A stretch of DNA of 64,000 bases from Protonemura montana (taxonomy: Eukaryota; Arthropoda; Insecta; Plecoptera; Nemouridae), in NCBI GenBank assembly GCA_947568835.1, contig OX387611.1, forward strand, positions 3,476,001 through 3,540,000, written 5' to 3'. A program made the position numbers and the translations under genes. This document shows, piece by piece, positions 11,101-23,100 of the stretch. The notes under the pieces are model-generated. The model saw only the letters and a list, made by a program, of their open reading frames with translations, was not told the DNA's origin and ran no database searches. The first letter of the stretch is position 1, and the number at the start of each line of letters is the position of its first letter.

Positions 11101-14100
11101 GCAAGCACGTACGTCTTAGACCGGTGATAAGGAATTAATCGTCGTGGCAGCAAGCACGTACGTCTTAGACCGGTGATAAGGAATTAATCGTCGTGGCAGC
11201 AAGCATGTACGTCTTAGACCGGTGATAAGGAATTAATCGTCGTGGCAGCAAGCATGTACGTCTTAGACCGGTGATAAGGAATTAATCGTCTTGTAAGAAA
11301 GTAAGATATCTCCTGAAAAAAAAAAATATATATAGTTTTAAGGTTATTTAATGCAAGTAGATTGCCGAGAGAGTGGATATTGATTGTAGTGGCGATGGAA
11401 GGAGATGAGGAGAGCAACTTAACGGAAAGGAAATAAATTAGGTATAAAGATTGCCAAGAAAGATTTTAAGCTTGGAATATGAGTGGAGCAGAAGACCAAG
11501 AGAAAGATGGATACATAAAGTAGAAGCAGATTTGTAGGAAAGAGATGGGAAATGGAATGAAACAGAAGAAAAATAATGCTGGCGAGAGAAGGAGATGTGG
11601 AAAAAGTTGGTGAATGAAATGGAAAATGAAAAAGCGTGCGAAGAAGACGAAAAATGATTTGGCATAATCAAGTTAAATGCCTTAAATTAAACATTGTTTT
11701 GATTTATAATTGATTGAATTGAATTGATTTTAAATAAGTTAAGGTTAAACAACTTAGATATAAGCACAGATTGACATAAAAGTTTAAAAACCATAAATAG
11801 GATATCTCCGTTGAAATCTGATCTAAATTGCAAACGCTTGCAACGCGAGGGGTGTTTTATTATTATTAACATTATAGCCGTCTCAAAAATTACATCAAAT
11901 CTCAAAAAAAACCATAAATAAAATATCTTTGTTTATAAAAAAAAAAGGGGATAAATTAAAGCTTAGCTCCAAGAAAAATTATTTGAACTGGTGCTAAGTG
12001 TTTGAACTTGATAACGTTTAATATAACTATAAGCTATAATCACAGATAGACTTTTGAGAGATGAGACTTTTCATGCTCAAAAAATCTCCATCAATGTTTA
12101 CCTCAACGATTGATAAACACGTAACGATATTATAAAGCGAGTTAACCTAAGAGAAATATCGAAATTAAATTTCATACGACAGTGGCTCCACTTAACGTGA
12201 CGTTCCGGTACTCTGCATTTTTTTCTGTAAGGTAGTCATTTGGCAGTCATCTTTCACGCAGAGACTGTAACATTGACGTTGAAACTCTACCTAGAACCTA
12301 CACTCAACGGTAGAACTATAAGATATAGCACTAGTTATAGTTAACTATAAACAATTATTAATTAGATAAACTAGTGCTAAGGTTAAATCAAGTAGACATG
12401 AGTCTAAAAACCATCATAAGGCTAAGCTCCGTTCATGGATAACTTTGTTGCAGGTTCGGACGGAAGGGCGCGGTGTGGATGGGCGGAGTTCTCGCGCTAG
12501 CGGCGGCCATCTTGTTCCTCGCTTGTCGCAACGCGGGCTCCGTCGAGATGTTGCTACTGGCGCGGCTCGTTGCCGGACTCCACGGTGGTAAGTAAATATC
12601 ACCACAAGCGTTATGGTAATATACGGTTATGTTATTGACGGTTTTGTGCTGTTTGGCTCGACTTTCAGTTGTGAAAAGGATTCAGGTCGAAGTTTCCTCA
12701 GCACCGATGTCACGGTCATGTAGTTGTTGGCGCCATGACGCTGACAAAACGTCGACCCAGAAACGGCAAAATTGTCAAAAAAATCACAATCTGATCGCAT
12801 CTTTGAACCACTTTGCCGTTCCAAAGATTTGTTGCTATGGCCTCTATGATAAAAAAAAAACTTTACCTACAATATATTATAACTGTATTAGCTTCATTAT
12901 AAAATATCCCTTCAACCTCTCGACAGCAACTTCACTCGCCTTGCTTATCAACCTCTCGACACCAACTTCACTCGCCTTGCTTATCAACCTCTCGACAGCA
13001 ACTTCACTCGCCTTGCTTATCAACCTCTCGACAGCAACTTCACTCGCCTTGCTTATCAACCTCTCGACAGCATGGATTTGTGGAGGAATCCTGCTGTTCG
13101 CGTTGTACCGTCCTTCGGAAGGGACGTTAAGCTGGTGGTCCCCTTGGTCTTCGACAGGAGTAGGCTACGTGCCGGCACCGGGTTTCCCCTCCTCCCTTCT
13201 AGGCTAGGTTAGGTTCATCATCATCCACTCATTCACGGACGCCATTAGACCAGCGCTGCCAGATGTCAAAACAGTGCGTCGTTAAACACCACAAATCAAT
13301 CAATCGGAGAAACGGTAACAACTTGATATTTGACAGTGGTATATTGCAAGCTATATTGTTGTAATGGTTTATAGACTCATGTCTAATTGTAATTGATTTA
13401 TCCTTAGCGAGAAAAACTATTTGAACTGGGTTTTGAATGCTAAGTAAAGGGCTTCTAAATTTTTTTAACAGAACTGGTCATGTGTATGATAGTCACCCAT
13501 CCAATACCTGACCCAACACAGTGTTGCTTAACTTTCATCCCTTCAACCTCTCTCCAGAACAGAACTGGTCATGTGTATGATGGTCACCCATCCAATACCT
13601 GACCCAGCAAAGTGTTACTTAACTTTCATCCCTCCAACCTCTCACCCGAACAGAACTGGTCATGTGTATGATGGTCACCCATCCAATACCTGACCCAGCG
13701 CAGTGTTGCTTAACTTTCATCCCTCCAACCTCTCTTCCGAACAAAACTGGTCATGTGTATGATATTCACCCATCCAATACCTGACCCAGCGCAGTGTTGC
13801 TTAACTTTCATCCCTCCAACCTCTCTCCCGAACAGAACTGGTCATGTGTATGATGGTCACCCATCCAATACCTGACCCAGCGCAGTGTTGCTTAACTTTC
13901 ATCCCTCCAACCTCTCTCCAGAACAGAACTGGTCATGTGTATGATGGTCACCCATCCAATACCTGACCCAGCACAGTGTTACTTAACTTTCATCCCTCCA
14001 ACCTCTCACCCGAACAGAACTGGTCATGTGTATGATGGTCACCCATCCAATACCTGACCCAGCGCAGTGTTGCTTAACTTTCATCCCTCCAACCTCTCTT

Positions 14101-17100
14101 CCGAACAAAACTGGTCATGTGTATGATATTCACCCATCCAATACCTGACCCAGCGCAGTGTTGCTTAACTTTCATCCCTCCAACCTCTCTCCCGAACAGA
14201 ACTGGTCATGTGTATGATGGTCACCCATCCAATACCTGACCCAGCGCAGTGTTGCTTAACTTTCATCCCTCCAACCTCTCTCCAGAACAGAACTGGTCAT
14301 GTGTATGATGGTCACCCATCCAATACCTGACCCAGCACAGTGTTACTTAACTTTCATCCCTCCAACCTCTCACCCGAACAGAACTGGTCATGTGTATGAT
14401 GGTCACCCATCCAATACCTGACCCAGCGCAGTGTTGCTTAACTTTCATCCCTCCAACCTCTCTACCGAACAAAACTGGTCATGTGTATGATATTCACCCA
14501 TCCAATACCTGACCCAGCGCAGTGTTGCTTAACTTTCATCCCTCCAACCTCTCTCCCGAACAGAACTGGTCATGTGTATGATGGTCACCCATCCAATACC
14601 TGACCCAGCGCAGTGTTGCTTAACTTTCATCCCTCCAACCTCTCTCCCGAACAGAACTGGTCATGTGTATGATGGTCACCCATCCAATACCTGACCCAGC
14701 GCAGTGTTGCTTAACTTTCATCCCTCCAACCTCTCTTCCGAACAAAACTGGTCATGTGTATGATATTCACCCATCCAATATCTGACCCAGCGCAGTGTTG
14801 CTTAACTTTCATAGTATCTAGTTCTTCGAAAAGGTAAAATCTATACAGATTGTGAAAAGAAGGAATGTAAGGAAATGTTTCTGACTCGACCAACTAAATT
14901 AAATTTAGTAGCCCTTTACTTAGCATTCAAAACCCAGTTCAAATATTTTTTCTTAAATTGTTGTATTTTTAGGTTACTAACGTCGTGTTCAACAGGTCTG
15001 ACTACGAGCACGGTGCCGATGTACCTGACCGAGATCGGCACGGTCTCGATCCGTGGCGCGCTGGGCGTATTGTGTCCGCTCGGTCTCACGCTCGGCGTCC
15101 TCCTGGCGCAGATCCTCGGCCTCGGGACGATGCTAGGTGAGTCTCAGTCGAAAAACTGACCTCTCTGAGTGTGTAGGTCATAGTTAGCGAGAAATACGCT
15201 GTTTAAGTTTCGTCGCGAAAGAGGCCCTACTTAAACTACTACTTTAGCCCAAAGTCTCCATTGACAAACACCATTTATATATACTGGTTTTTAGATTCAT
15301 GTCTACTTGATGTAAACTTAGCACTAGTTTTAACAAATCTATTTCAACTGGGTTTTGAATGCCAAGTGAAGAACAACTAAATTTCCCAACGTTTCGTAAC
15401 TTGTACCTGTTACTTTATCAAGGGTAAGAGCAGTCCTGACAATTTTCCAATAACAAAAGAACCACACAAAATTATAACAATTACCAAGTTCAAGCTTCCT
15501 AAATGCATCTAAATAAAATAATCAAGGTCAATAAATTAAAAACTAACTTATTTGGAATTTTCAGAAAATGTGATCCTGAACAAATTGATGTTTTTTACTA
15601 ACTAACCAATAATGTGTATGGAAAAAACTGGCTTAGTCGACGTTTAAGGGGGGTCTTGGGCGGGACGTTTTGAGTGATTTTATAAAACGGATGTTTTGAA
15701 AAATACACACGTTATTTCTAAATTAATTTTCAATATGAATGTATTTTCAGAGGCTTTATCTTCAGAGGCCAAAAATGACTGAAAACTTAATAGTCATTAA
15801 AAGTAATTTAAACTTTGAAATTGTCCACTGAAACCGTGATTTCACACTTGATGAAGTAACGGGCATGAATTATGAAACGTCGAGAAAAATCAGTTGTTAA
15901 TTAGCATTAAAAAAAAAACCTCGTTTTAAATAGTTCTTCGAGACCTGCACCGATCTCACCGTTTACTTTGATCGTCCACCAGGCCGTGACTCAACCTGGC
16001 ACATCCTCCTCGGGGCTTACGCAGTTCTCATCCTCGTGGCCGGCTGCGCTTTGCCCTTCCTCCCCGAGAGCCCAAAGTACCTGTTCATTGTACGCAACCA
16101 ACAAGAGACTGCCATTCACGGTGAGACACAGTGGTAGAGTCAACGTTTGGTAGCCATGGAGATGCTGAGAGCGCCTGACAGAGCTTCTCAATTCTGCTAT
16201 CTTATGTTACCACGGGTATATCATGGCCTAGCATAGGAGGTTCAATGGTAGAGTCAACGTTTGGTAGCCATGGAGATGCTGAGATCGCCTGACAGAGCTT
16301 CTCAATTCTGCTATCTTATGTTTTTATGTTTTTATGTTTTTAGTAGGCACGGAGGTGCTGAGATCACCTGACAGAGCTTCTCAATTCTGCTATCTTATGT
16401 TACCACGGGTAAATCATGGCCCAGCATAGGAGGTTCAATGGTTGATTCAACGTTTGGTAGCCATGGAGATGCTGAGATCACCTGACAGAGCTTCTCAATT
16501 CTGCTATCTTATGTTACCATGGGTATATCATGGCCTAGCATAGGAGGTTCAATGGTAGATTCAACGTTTGGTAGCCATGGAAGTGCTGAGATCGCCTGAC
16601 AGAGCTTCTTAATTCTGCTATCTTATGTTACCACGGGCATATCATGGCCTAGCATAGGAGGTTCAATGGTAGATTCAACGTTTGGTAGCCATGGAGATGC
16701 TGAGATCGCCTGACAGAGCTTCTCAGTTCTGCTATCTTATGTTACCACGGGTATATCATGGCCTAGCATAGGAGGTTCAATGGTAAATTCAACATTTGGT
16801 AGCGTTTAATACGTAACGTTTACAGGAGATATATGAAATTTTCGTCTATGCTTAGAGAATCTTATAAAGAATAGTGCACGAGGAGTTGTTCCGTTATTAT
16901 ACCAGTCTTGAGTTTGTTTCACTTAAAATACTCGTTAATATAGACTAATAAGAGCACCGAGATCAGCATCAACAGCCAACAAGGCATGAAAGTCAATTCT
17001 AGTTACACGAATTACTGACTTTTCGATTCGACCATCACGCAGCGATTTCGCTAAATTTGAGATCGAGTGCTAACGCTCAGCTCTCCAAGTCCCAATCTTC

Positions 17101-20100
17101 CTCGATGAACTCGTCGGTGCCCGCGACTTGGCTCTCCCCGACCGCAGAAACCTCGACCGCCGTCGTTCCAGCGTCCGAGTCCACCGATTCTACGACGGTG
17201 ATCACACGTCGCTTCTCGAGCTTCCTCATCTTCACTTTCATCTGGTGTCTTAACGGCCCCGGCCTACGATCGCTCTCTTCGTCGGTCTTGACGGACGATC
17301 GCTGGCCTTCTCTTCTGGCTTTCCTCGCTATCTTCTGTCGTAACACGCCCAGCGGTCCCCTGCAGTTGGCGCACCTCGTTTTCCGCGATAGCACGCGACA
17401 CGACGCCGCCAGATCGAGAGCCAGCGTGGCCCCGTCGGAATCGAAAGCGTTTTCGCCGAACGTCTCTCGGAATAGCGTCGCGATCCGAGCTCGTTCGAAA
17501 CCTTCGCAGACGCGCCAACATTGCAGGGACTTCAGGTAAGCTACGAGCCACTCCTCGTCGTTCCTGGCGCCGGATTTCTTCGTCAACGTCGTCCACACTT
17601 CGTGCTCCGGCGGGATCGTAGTGTCGTGCACGGTAATATCTACGTCGAGCGTTGGCAGGATCTCCACGCAGACTCCTTCGTGGATCGAAACTCGTATCGA
17701 TTCCGAGTTGTTTTTGATCGCAAACTTGTGTTTGAACAACATCTTGGCGACGTTTTCGAACGAAAACGTGCCGTCGAATAACCGACACTGGTCCGTTTCC
17801 GCTCCTTCCATCTTGACGACGACATGTTCGAAGTTGCCGGCCGTAGATTCGGTGCTTGGATAGGTGATCGAAGGGTTGGCAAGTGCGAAGGCCTTCTTTC
17901 TCTCTTCCTCGATCGATTCCAACCGTTGCCTGATTTCCAATCGCAGTAGAGCCTTGATAACAATCAATTATAAGATGAGTTTTTGAACTTCAACTGGTGG
18001 CAGTCTTGAATTGGTGCAAGATTTTAAGCTTTATTAAACCAAGCAAACCAATATACATAGTGAACAGTACCTTTTTTATAACATGCACCTTAAACTTAAT
18101 GTAAAACTTAATTTATTTTGTTGTAGATACAATAAGAGTCGGTGATCAATTAGAATTTAGAGCAGTGACACAGTAAATGTTGTAAACTCATTCTTACTAT
18201 GGAAGAAAAGGGTGGCCTCACTGCCGACCGATCGTGTTTTAATTTTTAAAATTAATACTTACGACTTCGTTTTCTGATTTGTCCGCTGGGAATGGGTCCG
18301 GACATTCGTCAGTAGGACCGGAATCATCGTAAAAGTGTTTTGAGCAAATGTACGACTGGTGCTTGAGGTCGGTCAGCGACGTTTTCTTATCGTCTCGTTG
18401 ACACAAGTTGATCCATTTTAGTATTTTGCTACACTGGTTGCAAACTATCGGATCGTGAGGAACACCTTCTGGATCGACAATGCTTTGATAAAAGTCATTG
18501 CAAGGTTTTTTTAGAGGTATCATAAATATGCCAGGAATCGCATCTCTGGTGTTTGAAATGCAACCGGAATGCATGCAGTACACACGTGTCTTCCACTTTT
18601 TTACTTTACCGTCACCTCTAGAGATTCGTGACATAGTTTTTTAAACTTAATGACAGTATCTTTATCAAGGATACCAGCGAAAGAAGGCAGATTCATTTGC
18701 GTTCGAATAAATTGTCAACTAAATTATCTGTCACAACAGATGATTTTCGAATTCAATATGGCGGAGCACAGCTGACTGGAGTGCAAGGTCGAATACCGCT
18801 GTTCGTATTTTTGTCAGATTGAATCAACTTGAACTCTAAACTTGCTCTAAACTATAGAAAAATTATTAATCTATCGTATATATTAGCCAGGGCTAGCCGC
18901 ACATGTTGTCAGCTGAAGATCCGACCAGTTGAAAGTTTACCTTGGGTCAGTTCTTTGTAAGAGCATGAGCGGCGCCGAGTTTAAATGCCCGTAGTTCATG
19001 AACGACCCGACGCGCGCTAGAAGCAGTTACTAACGCTTGAAGCGCCGAGTTTGAAACGGGAAACTTTTTTCAATTTCTGCTCTCGGGGAATAGACAAAAG
19101 TCAAGGTGGTGATTTGTTCACTTGAGCGACTCGACTGCTGCATCAGACATCTGTCCACTTACAAATAACACTCGTTTGACAATCAAGTACCGTCTCAAAT
19201 ACTGTTTCTACAAATATTTCTAGGATGACTTCTCTAGGAAATGTCAGTTTTTCCTTGACAACTATTTTAGGAAGTCAAGCTTGCACTTGATGGCACTTGA
19301 TGGCAATTTTAAAAATGATTGACAACCGACAGCCCAAGAACATACCTATGCCGGCTAGCCAAATTATTTGATCATTGACAAAATTGAGCTTCCAAAATTT
19401 TGCCAAATTGAATTTCGGCAATCTCAATGCCGACTCAGCTTGCCAAGCAACGTCAGGTACATGTCAAGGCTTGCACATAAAAATCTGAATGTTGCCGACT
19501 GGAGTAAAAGCACGCTACTGTTGTGGCAAAGCTTTATTTTACCCTAATCTACCCGCAGTGAATTTAAATCACCCGTTGGCGACAGCATCTTGAACACATT
19601 GGGTACAGCGTCGCATGCATTACTTTGGCAGTTACCTCGAAAGTAGTTAACTCATATCTTCTACTTATTGTCTTCAGCTTTACCTAGCCGGTTAAAAGCA
19701 GTCCTTGATAAAGTAACAGGTACAAGTTATGAAACGTTGGGAAATTCAGTTGTTCTTCACTTAGCATTCAAAACTTACATTCTAGCAACTTAGCATTTAA
19801 TATCAACAAGGAATAACTTGGCCAATCGCATCACCAACAGCGACGTCCACGGATACAATACTCGAAGGAAGAACGATGTCGTCACCGATGCCCACTCTTC
19901 AGCGATATACAGTAAAAGCCCGGACTACATTGGAGCTAAGTTCCTTAACATGCTGCCAACTGAGATCAAAAACGAGAAGAGCACGCCTTTATTTAAGACC
20001 AATCTAAAGAAGCACTTACTTAACAAATGTATTTATTTAATGTCCGACTTTTAACTGTATGCACCATATACTGTATGACATATTCTTATAACAATTATTT

Positions 20101-23100
20101 TATTGTTCAACAAGAATAAATATATTTATTATTATTATTATTATTATTAACCCATTTAAAATAGTTTTTGTTAAAACTAGTGCTAAGTTTACATCAAGTA
20201 GACATGAGTCTAAAAACCATCATGACTTGGATATCGTTATCAACTGTTATGGCAAAGTGACCGGGTATTCTTGGATAGACTAGTCAAGTTACTGTCAAAA
20301 TTCAAAAGTAATGTTGTCAAAAATGCCAAATCATCAGCTTAGCAGGATGGGATTATTGTGCAATTTCAATTAGTGTGTAAAAAATAAAAACCAAACAAAG
20401 GTAATCACATTTAATCACATTTAATCACATTTAAGAGTCACTTTAAACATATTTTATATTAAGAAGAACAGTTTTTGACAATTTTTTGACAGTTTTTGAC
20501 AATTTTTGACACTTTTCCTATAATTTTGACTTTTTTTAAATCAAAATTGAGCAAATCTGTACGAACTCAATACATTAATTTGATGCTACGTCAATTTTAG
20601 GAAAAATTTCTGCTTAAATCATGTGATTATTACAATTTTTTGCCAAATTTGTTGTGACTCCACATAATTACGATCGATGACAGCGCAAATGATCTGACTG
20701 ATTTCCGACCACATCTACAACAATAGGGAAATCTCTTTAAATTTGAGACTTTTTTTTTTTTTTTTTGTTAGAAAATAATGAACACGTATTTTTTTAATTT
20801 CTTCTAAATCCAATTTTTGAATAAAATATCTCTGTTTAAAATGTTTGCGTTTGAATCTCGTACGAAAACGAGGGTCGCCATTTTTTATGACATGAAGTGA
20901 AATCTGACGTCAAGAAACAGAAGCGAACGCAAAGGAAACAACAAAATGACGTCAGAACTACGTGTAGTTAATCACAGCCCGTTTTAATCCCGCCACGAGA
21001 ATTCATATTTTAGCCATTCTTAAAACAAATAGAAATAGAAAAGTTATGATCGGATTATAAAAAGAAAAAATACGTCAGATTTTATTTTAAACGCGTATTT
21101 GAACACAATGATAATAATTAAATAATTATCTTAAAGAGATTTCCCTATTCCTCGTAAATCACGTCATCTTACCCATCAATAACTCGTGTCTTCAGAGCTG
21201 TCCCGGCTGCGTGGTCAACCGGCCGCCAACCTGCGCGGTGAACTGCGCGAGCTGCGCTGGTCGCATGAAGCTGAACGCGAGACGGGCGGCGCGTTCTCGG
21301 TGGCGAGCGTCGCGCGATCGCGCGCGCTACGACTTCCGTTGCTGCTCGTCTGCGCGCTCCAGTTCGGCCAGCAGTGCAGCGGGATAAACGCAGTTAGTGG
21401 CCTTCACTTGTTTTATTTGCTAGATTGATGATCTTTTCTTCACATTCAAACTATTTGTCAATTATAAAACGGTATTTTATTACAAGGAACGCTAAAAATA
21501 ATATTTGGTTAGAGCAACACCCACGACAGGTGGAGATCGGGGTCCAAGTAGCTCGATTGGTTAGAGCAACACCCGCGGCAGGTGGAGATCGGGGTCCAAG
21601 TAGCTCAATTAGTTAGAGCAACACCCGCGACAGGTGGAGATCGGGGTCCAAGTAGCTCAATTGGTTAGAGCAACACCCGCGACAGGTGGAGATCGGGGTC
21701 CAAGTAGCTCAATTGGTAAGAGCAACACCCGTGACGGGTGGAGATCGGGGTCCAAGTAGCTCAATTGGTTACAGCAACACCCGTGACAGGTGGAGATCGG
21801 GGTCCGAGTAGCTCAATTGGTTAGAGCAACACCCGCGACAGGTGGAGATCGGGGTCCAAGTAGCTCAATTGGTTAGAGCAACACCCGCGACAGGTGGAGA
21901 TCGGGGTCCAAGTAGCTCAATTGGTAAGAGCAACACCCGTGACGGGTGGAGATCGGGGTCCAAGTAGCTCAATTGGTTACAGCAACACCCGCGACAGGTG
22001 GAGATCGGGGTCCGAGTAGCTCAATTGGTTAGAGCAACACCCACAACAGGTGGAGATCGGGGTTCAATCCCCGTTTGGGCATCGATTTTTGAGACGGTTA
22101 AAGTGTTCATATTAATAAAATACCCCGTGCATTGTAAGTGTTTGCAATTTAAATCAGATTTGACAACTAAACACTTGCTCTTTGCTCCAGGTTTTCTACT
22201 ATTCGGTGAGCATCTTCGAGAACGCCGGGCTGGACACGGTTAGCGCCCAACACGCGACGCTCGGCGCCGGCGCTGTCAATCTCTCGGTAGCGCTCGGCGC
22301 GGTGGCGCTGGTGAATCGGTACGGTCGGCGCTCACTAGCGCTGATGTCGTGCGTTAGCGCCAGTATCTGCCTGATAGCGCTGTCGGTGGCAATCACTTAT
22401 ATCGTGAGTGGACTTGATTTGTATTCTTTTTACTTTTCTTGTAGCTCGTGTTTAATATGATTTAAATTGCAAATGGGGCTCCGTATTTTTATTTTTGTTT
22501 ACTCGAGTTTGACAGGTTGTGACGTGATATAGCGTCACTAGAATCAGAGTGACTGTGAGTATTCACAGCCTCTTGGTTCTACTCCTTGGAGATCCGTCAT
22601 TCTCATCAAATACACAAAAATCGTCTCAAAAACCCAGTGTCCAAGTAGCTCAATTGTTCAGAGCAACACCCGCGACAGGTGGAGATCGGGGTCCAAGTAG
22701 CTCAATTGTTCAGAGCAACACCCGCGACAGGTGGAGATCGGGGTCCAAGTAGCTCAATTGTTCAGAGCAACACCCGCGACAGGTGGAGATCGGGGTCCAA
22801 GTAGCTCAATTGTTCAGAGCAACACACGCGACAGGTGGAGATCGGGGTCCAAGTAGCTCAATTGGTTAGAGCAACACCCGTGACAGGTGGAGATCGGGGT
22901 CCAAGTAGCTCAATTGTTCAGAGCAACACCCGCGACAGGTGGAGATCGGGGTCCAAGTAGCTCAATTGTTCAGAGCAACACACGCGACAGGTGGAGATCG
23001 GGGTCCAAGTAGCTCAATTGGTTAGAGCAACACACGCGACAGGTGGAGATCGGGGTCCAAGTAGCTCAATTGGTTAGAGCAACACCCGCAACAGGTGGAG

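Noticed and set aside
21510-22080. CRISPR-like regular repeats
   Set aside because: Units are directly adjacent with no unique spacers, the genome is eukaryotic, and the units are tRNA-derived.
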